The notes beneath the pieces were generated by a model that saw only the letters and a list, made by a program, of their open reading frames with translations, did no database searches and was not told the DNA's origin. A stretch of DNA of 64,000 nt from Histoplasma ohiense (lineage: Eukaryota > Ascomycota > Eurotiomycetes > Onygenales > Ajellomycetaceae). Positions 1-11,003 of this stretch are shown in pieces. The DNA lies in contig JAEVHH010000005.1 in assembly GCA_017607445.1 (NCBI GenBank), positions 4,531,001-4,595,000 on the forward strand, in the 5' to 3' direction. Each line of letters starts with the position of its first letter. Position 1 is the first letter of the stretch. Made by a program: the position numbers and the translations under genes.

Positions 1-534
1 ATATATATATATATATCCTTGTGTTTAAAAAGGAGTGAGGAGGCGGGAGAGAGAAGAAGTCCAGGAGATCGAATGATATCAGCGTGCGATGCGGCCAGCT
101 GTCCTTCAGGAGCTAGGTATGTCTTTAGGCTGGCCTGGTTAAGGGGCGGCGTTGGAAACAGCGGCGCGGAGAAGAGGTACGAGGGTGGTGGAGACAACAA
201 TCGCCGAATGGGAGAGGAGATGGATCTTGGGATAAACAGAGCCTGCTGCGCTGCAGTGTAGATAAGTATATAAGTAAAATATAGTTATATAAATAGATAG
301 ATAAATAAATAAATAAATAAATAATACGTTGTAACTAACAAACTAGTTATCGCAAGCGAAATTTTTGGCGACGATGGGATTACCTAATCAACCCATGGTC
401 TTGGCGATGATGTCACCGCAATCACATGACTCCAGCCGAGGCCACATCGTCAAATCTCAGTCTGCTCTCGGAGCTCTCCACGATAATATCCAGCCTGTGT
501 GCTGCTTGTGTACTGCTGCAGGAGTGTGATCGCC
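1..534. other. Spacer with two simple repeats
   Basis: No convincing gene. Positions 1-16 are an AT dinucleotide run, and about 291-323 is a GATA/AAAT tetranucleotide run. The 80-codon frame at 19-261 has no recognisable motif and is treated as chance. The last 150 bases are the likely promoter and leader of the small gene starting at 535. Confidence 0.6.
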
Positions 535-995
535 ATGCCGACAAACGGGAATGCAGCTGTCGACGGAGATGAGTCCCCCGAGGCTTGTCTCGCCCAGGTA
601 AATATCAGTCCCACCTACCCGCTATTGATCCCCGCTCACATCCTCACAGGCGTTCAAAGATATCGCAGAGTCTGTACTCCCCCGCCGCATTTAAACACTA
701 CACTTCACTTCAGTTAATGCATGGTCGTCATATCTATCTGATAACTAGAAACTCAAACAAAAATCTAAAACTAATGCATACTTATGGGTATAACAGCGGT
801 GAAAGAGCAGCCTCAGCCCTTGAGGACCATCTCGCCAGTCTGGAGGAGAAGATAGAAAGTCTCCTGGCTGCCGTTGAATCGTCAGGAAATCCAGATGCCA
901 CTCGTGGCATTCCACAAACGTTCTCCAAGCCCGAAAGCCAGACAGATACTGGAGACAACACAGGCAACAACACAAAACGACACGCGGGGCAATGA
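535..995 (+). CDS. Small coiled-coil protein, three exons (tentative)
   Basis: I do not recognise a named family. The proposed exons are 535-597, 650-669 and 797-995, about 93 residues. The first donor (GTAAAT) and the acceptors (CTCACAG, ATAACAG) are normal. The middle exon is only 20 nt and its donor is the weak GTCTGT, but this is the only junction that keeps the frame open. The product has an acidic N-terminus, a heptad-like helix around residues 30-55 (leucine-, glutamate- and lysine-rich), and a polar Ser/Thr/Asn-rich tail. It lies convergent to MRI1, with stop codons only 16 bp apart. A conserved fungal small coiled-coil protein seems likely. The exon structure is inference. Confidence 0.45.
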
Positions 996-1011
996 ATGAT
1001 GTCGTCCTCGT

Positions 1012-2286
1012 TCAGAAAATCCGCTCCAGATGGAACACTCCGCTTCCGTCCTTCTCAACGACCCCGACCTCCGTGATAATCCCATCGACAAGTGCCGCAG
1101 GTGTAACATCAAACGCCGGGTTCCACACGCCAATCCCATCAGCTGCAACCGTGATAGTTTCCATCGCCCCAAGTCCATTTCCTTCCTCTCCAGCCCGCGG
1201 CCCCCGAATCCTGGTGACCTCCTCCTCGGGCCGTTCCTCAATAACGATATCCGCACCGGTCTTCGTATTCATATCGATGGTCGTCCGCGGCGCCGCGACG
1301 AGGAACTTGACTCCGTGGTATTTCGCCAGCACGGCCAGGCCGTATGTCCCGATCTTGTTGGCCGTGTCGCCGTTGGCGGCCACACGGTCTGCTCCGACGA
1401 TTATGGCGCTTACGCCCACACTTTGAGCTGGGCCTGCGCTCTGGCGCGCGAGGAGGGCCGCGGCCATGTTGTCTGTGATGAGGGTGGCGGGGATATTGTC
1501 GTGGACGAGCTCGAATGCGGTGAGACGGGAGCCCTGGTTGTACGGGCGGGTTTCTGTGCAGTAGGCACGCGCGAGGGACCCAGTGGCGTGTAGGGAGCGA
1601 ATGACGCCTAGGGCTGTGCCGTAGCCGGCTGTAGCGAGGGAGCTGTAAGATATTTAATATACTATTAGCAATGCATTGCAACGCATTTCACAACTGCTAG
1701 AACGAATACGTCCCTCCATATCAACATAATTAACATACCCAGTATTACAATGCGTCAACACCGCAACCTTCGCTTGCCCCGTCCCCGACATAGACCCTTT
1801 AGTAGTGATTGCATGTTCCAGCACCCATTTTGCCCCAGACTCCCCAATGGCCCTATTATCCCTTACATCATCCTCCAGCATCCTCTCCGCAGCCTCGATA
1901 TACGCCTCCGCTACCTCATTCCCACCAACACCCTGCACTTGCGCTCTACCGTTAACAATCCGGCCCAACCTCCCCGCCGCCTCTGCCAAATTCACCGCCG
2001 TCGGCCGGCTACTGACCAGAAACTCCAACTTCTCCAGGATAAGCTGTTCGACGTCCTTGGGTTCCGCGGATAGCTGATTACTGGTCGCTAACGTATGGAG
2101 CTCTACGGCGAGGGAGAGGGCAGCCACGATGGCGATGGCCGGTGCGCCACGGACGCGCATTTCGTGAATGGCGTGCCAGGCATCGCGCGCGGAGTGGAGA
2201 GGGTCATAGGTGGTCTGGTGGGGGAGGAGGAGCTGGTTGAGGATGTGCAGGGAGCCGCGAGTGTAGGTAATGGCGACAAGGGTCAT
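1012..2286 (-). CDS. MRI1: Methylthioribose-1-phosphate isomerase
   Basis: The enzyme isomerises 5-methylthioribose-1-phosphate to methylthioribulose-1-phosphate in the cytosolic methionine salvage pathway. Two exons, 1739-2286 and 1012-1642, are joined through a GTATGT donor and TTACAG acceptor, giving 392 residues, the usual size for the eIF2B-like Mri1 family. The N-terminal VRGAPAIAIVAALSLAVEL segment, the catalytic-cysteine motif THCNTG at the end of exon 1, the continuation SLATAGYGTALG, and the catalytic-aspartate motif GADRVAANGDTANKIGT in exon 2 are all visible. An eIF2B alpha/beta/delta subunit is excluded by the THCNTG and GADR pairing. The start is the first ATG of the frame. Confidence 0.95.
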
Positions 2287-3341
2287 GGTAGTGTGCTTTT
2301 TGTCTTTATTTCTTTTGCCTTTCTTTATTGCAAAGAGCGTGGTGGATATATGTATATATAGTAAATGGCCTTATGGGTAGGTATTTAGTTGGTGCTTGTT
2401 ATGAGGGTTGATATTTATCCATGGATAATATTGCAACCTTTGAGATATATAAATTTTGTCTTTTTTAGTTACCCCTCCAGATTCCGCGCGCTACATATTT
2501 TATCCCGGATCGGATACATATACATAAATATACAAACGGATTGATCGAATATGGTGAACCTCTGGTTAGTTAGTTTTCATTTTATTGAAAAATCAACTCC
2601 ACAGCGGGTTCTTCCTTTTAAATCCACCCCCGCAAAATGCGAACTGATGGTCACTTTGTTGAACCGCAGTCGACATGGTTTCCGTGCAAGTATATATATA
2701 TATATATATATATATAACTATAATCCAATGCCTCGAAAATTCATGGCCAACAACGAAAACCCTATGCTCACCAACACTAGCCGCCAAAGAGGCCGTAGAA
2801 CGTGCGTAAAACACAGGGATCAAAGGGACGGAGGTAATATCTAAACTTTTCCACTTGCCCAATTGGGTGCGCCTGTAAATCGTAGAAAAGATCAGCCATG
2901 CAAATTGCATTGGAGTCTGTTAAAAAAAATAAATATCAAAGAAACCCATTCGCAAACGACGAAGACAAAGGACAACCCTATTTTATTTACTCCCCCGTTC
3001 CCGGATACCGTGGGTAGGCAGGTACGCAGGAAGAGCGTTACACCTCGCATCCCTCATCCGCATGAAATAAATCAGCAGCAGCGACAACTACAACAACATA
3101 TATTTATCAAGTTAGAGAAATACCCATTTCCTCACAGCGGTATGCCGTTATACACCGGGCAAAACATGGACATTACAAAGCTGAGCTTTGTGTCGCGGCA
3201 AGGAGGAAAGAAAGGGAATGCGGGAGGTGATTTGTCTGTCCTCTCGCAGCTTCTCTTGTATAATATATCATGATCATTTCGTAAAGCTATTCCCCTCCCC
3301 GGAATATGAAACGAAGAGGAAATAACTATGAGGGTTGATTG
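2287..3341. other. Spacer between MRI1 and LSM6
   Basis: No gene found. It holds the MRI1 upstream region and the LSM6 downstream region. An AT dinucleotide run sits at about 2690-2716, and the rest is AT-rich with only short frames of random composition. Confidence 0.6.
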
Positions 3342-3755
3342 TTAATCGGCTGAGATGTAGAGGACTGAAGGAGAAAACGAGCAGTTAGCAGGAGAGCATA
3401 TCAAAGAGATAAACGGCCAAGGAGACAAGAAGAGAGGAGAGAAAAGAGAAGATATTCATACCATTATTCCCCCGCACAAAAGCATCGCCATAACTCCGTC
3501 TCAGTTTTCCATCAACGTATTCCTCAGTCTTCTCCAGCGCGATATTCATATAGCCATCGACAGACTGCAGCTCTCCTAAACCACAATACAGCAGGTAAGC
3601 AGAATGCAATATATATATAAGCACCAGCGTGATAGAAAACATATCAAACCTTTGTAGACCACGCCAGAATTCAGCTTGACCGTGACGGGGGCACCGGTGA
3701 TTTCGCTGAGGAATGCGGAGGGATCTTTGCCCTCAGAGGCGGAGCCGTTTTCCAT
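3342..3755 (-). CDS. LSM6: U6 snRNA-associated Sm-like protein LSm6
   Basis: LSm6 is a ring subunit of the nuclear LSm2-8 complex (U6 snRNA 3' end binding) and the cytoplasmic LSm1-7 complex (mRNA decapping). Three exons, 3650-3755, 3462-3575 and 3342-3364, give 80 residues, the normal length. Sm1 is visible as SAFLSEITGAPVTVKLNSGVVYKGEL followed by VDGYMNIALEKTEE, and Sm2 as the RGNNVLYIS signature, whose last residues come from a 23-nt terminal exon. Introns start with GTTTGA and GTATGA and end TTTAG and TTCAG. The short third exon is easily missed. The ATG was chosen because the upstream in-frame residues are unlike the family. Confidence 0.93.
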
Positions 3756-4229
3756 GGCAGGGGGTAAATATCTATGCACTGTATATGTCCGTGGGGAAGC
3801 TAAATAGCCCGATGGTAAATATATGGAACTGCAGAATGAAGAAACCAAAGGTGGCCCGGTACGTGTTTTGAATTAGTTATTTATTTAGATATTTAAAGAT
3901 TGTGTTCGTGGTTGAATCGGGTCCAGGGTTGTTGTTTCTCTCTTGGCGGCTGAGTGGAAGTTCATATATTTAAAATAAATATATTTAAATATTTCAGTTA
4001 TTTAAATAAATATTGTGACCAGAGAGCTTTCTTCCAATATCACACCCTCTCCACTACTATCTCGGCATATAATACATCCGCTTGCGATATGGCTCAGTGA
4101 GCACCTTTTTCTTCCTGTAACATCACCCGTTCCTCGAAGCGCTTCTGCATTAATTCTTGTAAATATCACTGACAGATCTACCAACAGAATATCTATTCGA
4201 ATGCGCGAGAAGGCCGGAGACAATAAAAT
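3756..4229. promoter_or_regulatory. Shared divergent promoter, LSM6 / Rad60-like gene
   Basis: A 474-bp region separates two divergent start codons. It contains AT-rich stretches (about 3870-4010, with TTTAAATAAATA-like repeats) and no coding signal of its own. Core elements of both promoters are inferred from position only. Confidence 0.5.
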
Positions 4230-5711
4230 ATGCGATCCTTCTTCAAGAAACCAGACTGGGCGAAATCGGGTAGTAGCCCAGGCCAGTCAGCCGACTTTTA
4301 TCGGCGCTCTGAACAAGTCTACACTGATATTATCTCCAGGGACCCCGAAGAGGAAGGGGATGAGAATGAGGATGAGGATGAACTAGATGATAAGCAGGGA
4401 AACCGACCTTTACAAGGCCACCGGTCGCAAGAAACACAGTCGAGAGACTCGAAACGGCGGCGCATCTCTCGCGAGGAAAGTGCGCCGTCGACTGGTTCTC
4501 AAATCTTGGATTCTCATGGACGTGAGAAGCCCGATGAGGATCTGGGAGATATCAAGAAGATGACACCCGCAGAAGCCATGACACATACGAAAGCCAATAG
4601 TCCACCTAAGAAAATGAATAATGGACCACCTCCAGCAGCAGCAGCAGCAGCAGCAGTTGTAGAACTGGATTCAGGCTCGGATGAGGATCCTTTACGACTG
4701 GAGTCGGAAAAAGCGCGAGCCTCTCAGCCACACAACAAACAGCTATCAAACCATAATCTTGATGATGACGACGAGGATAGCAATGATGGCTTATATGAAG
4801 AAGAGGAGTATGCCCAGTTAGCGCGCAAAGCCCGGGAGCGAGCGCGACAACGACTGGCAGCCTCAGCTAACAACTCTGGATCTGATACGAAAGCAGCACC
4901 GGGAGGAACACGAGCAGCTCAATCCCTTAACCCCAACCACACAGTAACAAAATCCACCGGCAACACTCCAAACGGACAAAGCCAGCGCATGGAGCCCATC
5001 GTGAGGATCCTGATAACTTCCGACATACCAAACACCAGTTCGCTCATCGTCCAGCGACGACTGAACCAGGATCTTCGCGACGTGCGCCGAGCTTGGTGTA
5101 GCCGGCAAGGCTTCGACGACGACATGACCACTTCCGTATTTCTGACCTGGAAGGGTAGACGATTATTCGACGTGACGACCTGCAAGAGTTTAGGAGTGCA
5201 GCAGGAGAAGGAAAAGGGGCTGCTACAACCACTGCCCACAAGAAACTATTACGACGACGACGACGACGACGACGACGACTCGATAGAAGTGCACATGGAA
5301 GCCGTGACGGAGAAATTATTCGAAGAGAAGAAACGACAGGCGATCAAGGCATCGCAGCGAAACTCTGGCGGCAGTGATGAAGACGATGACGACGACGACG
5401 ACGGAGACGACGACGACGATGATGACAACAAGACGGATGAAGATGGCAAGGCTCGAGCAGAATTAGGAGCTCAAGGTAAACAGGCTGTCCTCCTGCTAAC
5501 ACTTAAAGCCCCCGGTATCGAACATCTGAAGATAAGAGTGAACCACAAAACACATATCTCGTCGATCATCAGGAGTTTCCGGGAGAAACGAGGAATACCT
5601 GCCCACTGCGCGGTTGAGTTGCTGTTCGATGGCGCCCAGTTGCATCCGGATTCGGTGGTGGGGGACAATGATATGGCGGACCTTGACGCGATTGATGTTC
5701 GTATCAAGTGA
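4230..5711 (+). CDS. Rad60/Esc2/NIP45-family protein with C-terminal SUMO-like domain
   Basis: Intronless, 493 residues. The N-terminus MRSFFKKPDWAKSG and the following FYRRSEQVYTDII are typical of filamentous-fungal members. A long acidic, low-complexity middle follows, with poly-Ala (about residues 136-143) and two aspartate runs (about 336-345 and 384-402). The C-terminal ~75 residues form a ubiquitin/SUMO-like fold (LKIRVNHKTHISSIIRSFRE ... LLFDGAQLHPDSVVGDNDMAD). A diverged first SUMO-like domain may lie near residues 253-320. Proteins of this family act in the nucleus in SUMO-dependent genome maintenance with Smc5/6. The aspartate tracts come from (GAC)n/(GAT)n codon runs and may vary in length between strains. 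Family membership is fairly sure; the exact orthologue is not. Confidence 0.8.
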   Translation: MRSFFKKPDWAKSGSSPGQSADFYRRSEQVYTDIISRDPEEEGDENEDEDELDDKQGNRPLQGHRSQETQSRDSKRRRISREESAPSTGSQILDSHGREKPDEDLGDIKKMTPAEAMTHTKANSPPKKMNNGPPPAAAAAAAVVELDSGSDEDPLRLESEKARASQPHNKQLSNHNLDDDDEDSNDGLYEEEEYAQLARKARERARQRLAASANNSGSDTKAAPGGTRAAQSLNPNHTVTKSTGNTPNGQSQRMEPIVRILITSDIPNTSSLIVQRRLNQDLRDVRRAWCSRQGFDDDMTTSVFLTWKGRRLFDVTTCKSLGVQQEKEKGLLQPLPTRNYYDDDDDDDDDSIEVHMEAVTEKLFEEKKRQAIKASQRNSGGSDEDDDDDDDGDDDDDDDNKTDEDGKARAELGAQGKQAVLLLTLKAPGIEHLKIRVNHKTHISSIIRSFREKRGIPAHCAVELLFDGAQLHPDSVVGDNDMADLDAIDVRIK

Positions 5712-6214
5712 TCCTGAATGATATAGATATTTCTGTGGTATGGGTATCCCAGCTAGTTAAGATGTTCTATGGAATGTTTTGTTGTTACCATCTACCTCGA
5801 CACATATATTTAGTATGGCATAGGATAGAAACGAGTATCTGATTGAATTCCACTCTTCCCTTGCCTACAGGTAATGTATCAAAACAATAACTTCATCATA
5901 ACTCCCTCGATCCTCGATCTGGTTTTATCGGATGATCAGTTAATCCCAGTTTTTCAATGATCAGGTTGGATAAACAACTTCATTAAATAATCCACACGGA
6001 ACCGAGAGAGTTATTCATTTATTTTTTTTACAAACTAGAAGTGGCTAACGACCATTAATTAGACATTAAAGTTGATATCAACTATAACCCTGTTCTCCGA
6101 AAGCAGCGTAAGTCTAGTTAGGGAGCAATTTTCGCCCGCGCATATACTCCGATTTGAATCCCTATGAAAATATGCTGCATAGAATCAATCTTAGTCAGGA
6201 GGAAATGATAGTAA
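5712..6214. other. Spacer after Rad60-like gene
   Basis: AT-rich convergent 3' flanks. No coding signal or structured RNA recognised. Confidence 0.6.
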
Positions 6215-7592
6215 TTATAAGAAGGAAAATCGGCTAACTATCCTGTACCTCCTGAGTAACCAAGGTATGGGTTGGTTCATGTAGATTTCGGAGCCGATTT
6301 GAGTGTTGTTGGCTGGGACAAACTCCTTCAACCGGGTAGGTGTTGCTCCGCTAAGCGGACTCTCGAAAGTTTCATTTTCAAAGTTGACCCCGTCGTGTAG
6401 TTTTTTTAACAAGGGCGATGTCTGTATGCGAGAGTTCCATGATAATCTGTCCAATGTCTTTTGCCCCCGCGAACGGATGGAAAACCCTACCACCATTTGG
6501 AAAACCATGGGAGGAGGAGACGGTCATATATATACTGTTCACTGTTCACCTAGGCAATCTTCAACAAGGACACCGGAGGTGGTGTGATATTCAAGGCGGG
6601 TGGTAGGATGTCTTCCAGAGCTCAACATTACACCGGGACGAAGCATGTCATAGACTCATACTCACCGTTGTCGACAGTTTCGCCAGTCGGATCACGGATC
6701 CAGCGGTCCGGATATTCATCCGGATTTGGACGTCCCATCTCCTTTTCGAACAGGTAGAAACAACTACAGCGTCCTATCGCAGAGGGGATTTCAGCGAGAT
6801 AGGAAGCCTCGTTCTCCAAAACAATGACGAAGAAATGTTTCCAGTACTGAAGTTCCGTAATGGAAATTTCAGATTTCGAGAAGAAGTCAAAGACTAGCTG
6901 GAATGCGCCGTCAATTCTATCCGGCTGAAGGTTTGTGGCGTCAATTTCAGCAGCGACGCGAAGACGAGATTTGCTCATGCGTTTGATTGGCGGAGTTGGA
7001 CCTTCGTCATTTGGATGGACACCAGCAATCGTAGTAGGCCAGGGCTTTGGCGGCAGGGTGCCCAGCCAAAACACCAAGAAATAGCCATCAAACGACACCG
7101 CCTTGGTTTCGGGGAAAAAGGTGGAATAGTAGTTTAGAATTCTCGCCAAAGACGCGATTCTGGCGGAGATTTGAATGGAAGAACGATGCGGCGGCAAGGG
7201 GGGACTAGGCAGGCTGGGGTCGAAGCCCCCGGCGAATTAAATAGGCTGGGCGTGCATCGTCTCAGCAGGCGATCAATTGTTTGTCTAAAGAAGAACAACG
7301 ATTAGCAGCTACTACATGATGTGGGAGTAAACCGAAACGTTGATATGGGATCGCACCGATTATAGCCTCGCCTGATGGGAAAAGACGCCTCGATGATGCG
7401 AAAGAGCGGGACATCACCCAGGCGGATGACTGTGCTCCCTGACGCGACAGCGCCAGAGGGAGACAATGTCAAGCATTTTCTAGGCGACGAAAGCTCTGGG
7501 GATGGAGTGGCTTTTCTTTTGCGAGACACCGATTCATTCCGTGTGGTCACAGAAAGCACTTCGCCTATCTCTGTGGGAGCTGTGATGGCCAT
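6215..7592 (-). pseudogene. Broken gene with trypsin-fold-like motifs
   Basis: A plausible first exon (7357-7592, starting MAITAPTEIG and holding a basic SRKRK patch) splices through GTGCGA/CCTAG to a second exon (6666-7204). That exon carries SARIASLARILNYY and AEIDATNLQPDRIDGAFQLV. After about 6666 the protein-like reading continues but in changing frames: one segment ends ...SGVLVEDCLG, the next begins YMTVSSSHGFP, and after a run of seven A (minus strand, near 6400) the frame changes again to HDGVNFENETF. The His in SHGF and the DIALV motif resemble the catalytic His and Asp regions of chymotrypsin-fold peptidases; that assignment is inference. A 7-bp repeat (GTGAACA twice, near 6545) plus an AT expansion explains one shift. 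Called a pseudogene because two or three independent frame breaks are needed. Sequencing error in the homopolymer could explain only one. Confidence 0.55.
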
Positions 7593-8062
7593 TGGACGCG
7601 CTGGAAACAGGTGGATTCGCGACAAGGGCACTCCAAGAGCTGGCCGGAGAATGTCCCTGCGGACTTTTGATCGAATAGGAGATGGAATGTTCCGACTGAG
7701 ACCAGCCTGGTGGCACAGACGGCAGCCCGCGTGGTCTGAAGTTTCACGATAGCCTGCTTTTGGGGATCGCAGCGGAGTTCGTCAAGAAGTTAGTTAAATA
7801 CCTTGGGCATCTAGTTGAGCGTGGTCAGAAGATTAGCTACTTACCAGAGTATGTATAACTATCAACTAGATTATTCTTCTCAATAACTGAGAAAAGATTA
7901 GTGTACAGTACATTTACATCTGTATAAGAATAATATAATTAAAATGTCATGTAAAGATGATAGAAAAGGAGCTAGACCCTATCATTTGGTTTCCATTTCT
8001 AACCAACGTTCAACTTGAACCCAAGATTATTGATTACTTCGTAACATAAATGCATAGTTCTA
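7593..8062. other. Spacer with protein-like minus-strand frame
   Basis: Two overlapping minus-strand frames at 7534-7747 have protein-like composition (for example TTRAAVCATRLVSVGTFHLL) but no start, splice or family I recognise. They could be more of the neighbouring decayed gene. The rest is the AT-rich 3' flank of the C2-domain gene. Confidence 0.35.
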
Positions 8063-9846
8063 TCAATGGCCTGCTGCTGCTGCTGCTGCTGCTGCTCCCG
8101 TTTTTCTTTCCTGTCCCGTTTCTGCCCAGTTCATCAATTGTGCTTTGAGCTTTGCCATCCGCCGCAGGCGCTCCAAACCCGTGGCCGGCGCAGCAGCAGT
8201 ACCACCGGAGGACTGCCGAAAATATTCATCCAGGTCTTCTTCGTCGGAAGACGAAATCGACGAGAACGAGCTCGAGCGTTGGAGATAGGTCATTTGCCGC
8301 CCGTTTCTTCTTTTACGCGCTCGCTGTTCCTCCTTGAGCTTTTCCAACACCTTCGAGTCTCCCTGGCAGTCATACGTGGTCACCTGTAAACCAGGGAGGT
8401 TCATGGATAGGAACTCTCTCAATTCGGGGAGGAGTTTGGGATTGGGGCGATATGTGCCACTTTCATTGTCAATCACAAGTTCGTAGGCAGCGGGGTCGGT
8501 CGATGTGTGCAGGGGAGCAGGGTTATGGGCTGGCGATATCTCGCTGTGCATGCAATCGCCATCCTGCGACTCCGGACGAGGAGATATGCTGCGCCGTTTC
8601 TGAGAATGATGCGGCCGCCGTCGAACAAAGAATTCCCCAGAATAGGCGATGTAGATCGAAACGTCGCTGTGCATGGTGTGTTTGCTGAGCATGTTGATGC
8701 CGAATTCCCTGCCCGTTTCAGTAAAGCGCCACTGGCCATCCAGCGTAATCACGTAGGTGAACACTCTCCCGCCTATGTCGTAGTGGACGAATTCGAGAAA
8801 CTGCTGCGTGAACTGGAGTGATGGGGCGGGAAATACGCCGTAGACGGTGGACCTATCGAAATTGTAGATCCGGACGTGCTGTTGATGAAGCGCGTGGTTA
8901 AGAATGCGGCCGCGAAGGCTTTGCGCGGTGAACATGCCTTTGACGAAGGGTCTGAATTCAACGTATCGATGGTACAGGGACGCGGGTACCGGGCCTTTCA
9001 ACTGCATCTGGATAGCCTGGAAACTGTGGGACGACAGTAACTATGGTATAAGCCGCTTGCGAAACGAAGGATACCAGGATACCAGTATGGAAGCGGGCCG
9101 GATGAGGGAAACACGTACTTATACCTGCTGACCGGCTTCTCGCCATTCTCAGAGGGGTCATAATCCATTGTACCAGCAAGCCTCCCAATCAAGGGCGAAA
9201 AGTGCTTGCTCCAGTAGTTGGGGCCAACAGTATACATTCTGCCACCTTCGTCGCCCGGAGTCCTGCCTAGACATTGGACGCTGAGGTACAGAGTTGCATG
9301 CAAGTGTTTGTTCCTCAAGCAGACCACGCTCAAAGACCGTACAAAGTAGGCCCGCTTGTTGGCCGTCCGCTTCTGCACCTTGTAGGGCTGTTCAATGATC
9401 CCGGGCCAAGATTCGCTGAGGGACTGGACGGATATCTTGACATTCCCGAGCTTGTCATCGCTATTGACGGGGTCCTCATCGTATATGCGGCATTTCAGCT
9501 CGAAACCGGAGCTAGGGACATTGGCAACAATCCAGTGGGAATCCCAAACAGGCTCGACGTTCTTTGGAATCGTGCGCGTTCGGAATACGAGATCGGGGTC
9601 CTGCTTGTTGCGGCGAGGAAGGTCGGAAGTCAGATGGGCGAGGACGAAAGGGTCGGCTGATAAGGTCCGGATATCAGCAATCGGGAGGTTGGACGCGCGG
9701 TGAAAGGTGAATTTGAGGGTGAAGCCCGGAGGCGCGGGGGGGACGGGAGTGCTATCAAAACCACCGGCAGGCTGCTGCTCTTGCGGAGAGGTTGAGTTCG
9801 CGCTCGAATTCAAATTCAGGTTGGACGCGGAGTCGGCGGTGGCCAT
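8063..9846 (-). CDS. C2-domain protein
   Basis: Exons 9125-9846 and 8063-9023 join through GTATAAG and CCCACAG to give 560 residues; the junction reads EKPVSSFQAIQMQLKGPVP. An N-terminal C2 domain spans about residues 40-155 (FTFHRASNLPIADIRTLSADPFVLAHL ... YDEDPVNSDDKLGNV), with acidic loop residues suitable for Ca2+ or phospholipid contact. The rest matches a conserved ascomycete layout (LYHRYVEFRPFVKGMFTAQ, then FLEFVHYDIGGRVFTYVITLDGQWRFTETG). The C-terminus is basic and serine-rich and ends in a poly-alanine tract encoded by a GCA repeat. A membrane-associated role is inferred from the C2 domain; no specific function is known to me. The ATG is the first in frame and directly precedes low-complexity Asn/Ser residues typical of fungal N-termini. 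Confidence 0.8.
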
Positions 9847-9907
9847 TTGGGGCTTGACGGGGGGAAAAGAGTATACGGTTAGCTCTGGGGCTGGGGTGTG
9901 AATAGCA

Positions 9908-9940
<33 letters not shown>

Positions 9941-11003
9941 TCTCTCTATACCTTGGGGGGAGGGAAAGAGGAAGAAGGAAGAAGGAGGACGGAAGAGGAT
10001 GGATGATATCCTCCAGCGTCAAGTTGCCAGAGATTTGACTCTGGATAGCAGAAATCAGCCAGGAATCGTCTCAGGGATCAATCTCCCCAGCTGGCTTGCT
10101 GCGGCTGCGTTCCACGACGGCGCCACCGTTCGCTAAAATATTTAAGTACAAAGCTTGATTCAAACTCGTCATCGGGAAAGGAGAAGAAAGAAGAAACCAG
10201 TCAGCATCAGCACGCCCGGCTAGCTAATGCAGCATCTACGCAGTGGTTGAACTGTACTACGTGTGTAAATATGTGTATGTATGGCAGTGTGTATGGACCG
10301 TCGCGTGGAGGTTGAGCGGGAGGAGAGTATTCTCGCCCAAATACACTGCGCCGCTGGAAGGAGGGAGAGAAAAAAAAAAAAAACCCAAAATGCTATTCAT
10401 CTATTCTATTTTCAGGAAATCACCAAACGGGAAACATTTCATTTGTCGCCAGGCGCCTCACTGGTTGCAGTGCTTGAGCTGCACTGCAGCTTGTCAAGCT
10501 CTAGAACCGCTCGCCATGTTTGTCTATACGGTTGCTGCGTATGTCTGGCTTAGTGCGTTCTGCAAATATCCCTGTGGCGCGCCAGCGAATTCCAATTTGT
10601 TGTATTGAGCGGGGGAATCAATCCCAGAATTGTCTCTTGATTTCAATATCCTAATAGCAAAGTCGCAACAGAGCCAAAGTGGTGGCGCTTCCTTTGGTAC
10701 TGTAGCTGACCCGTGAGGTAGGAGAATGGTCGTCCCAAAAAGGGCCGCTCAAAATTCAGCTGACCCATGACGAAGGGCCATTGATTATTCCGTTGGAAGT
10801 CGGGCCTTTAAATGATGGGTTGCCGTTTGTGAATGAACCATGTTTCAACCAACCAATCTTTAGTAAAACCAGCCGCTTCACCAGGATTTGTCGTATTACG
10901 AGTCGTATCGGACGAAAAGCATGTCGCATGTCGTCCGCGATTCAATACTACTAGTACTAGAGAATAGTAAACAACCCCCCTTGAGTAAGTAAGGTGACAT
11001 TAG
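9847..11003. other. Spacer between C2-domain gene and KIN28
   Basis: Contains the C2-gene leader with a GAC trinucleotide run at about 9909-9941, purine-rich sequence to about 10,000, and an A14 run near 10,371. No gene supported; the 121-codon frame at 10243-10608 lacks any family signal. Confidence 0.55.
9909..9941. repeat. (GAC)n trinucleotide repeat in C2-gene upstream region
   Basis: About eleven perfect GAC units lie 60-95 bp upstream of the C2-gene start codon, so probably in its 5' leader or core promoter. Confidence 0.9.

Noticed and set aside
882..1681. Overlapping ORFs on both strands through MRI1
   Set aside because: High-GC coding DNA keeps other frames open; the MRI1 frame alone carries conserved catalytic motifs.
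5249..5449. Minus-strand serine-run ORF
   Set aside because: It is the antisense of the aspartate codon repeats in the Rad60-like gene.
10243..10608. 121-codon plus-strand ORF
   Set aside because: Composition is random (tryptophan/cysteine scattered, poly-lysine from an A14 run) and no splice partner or family is visible.
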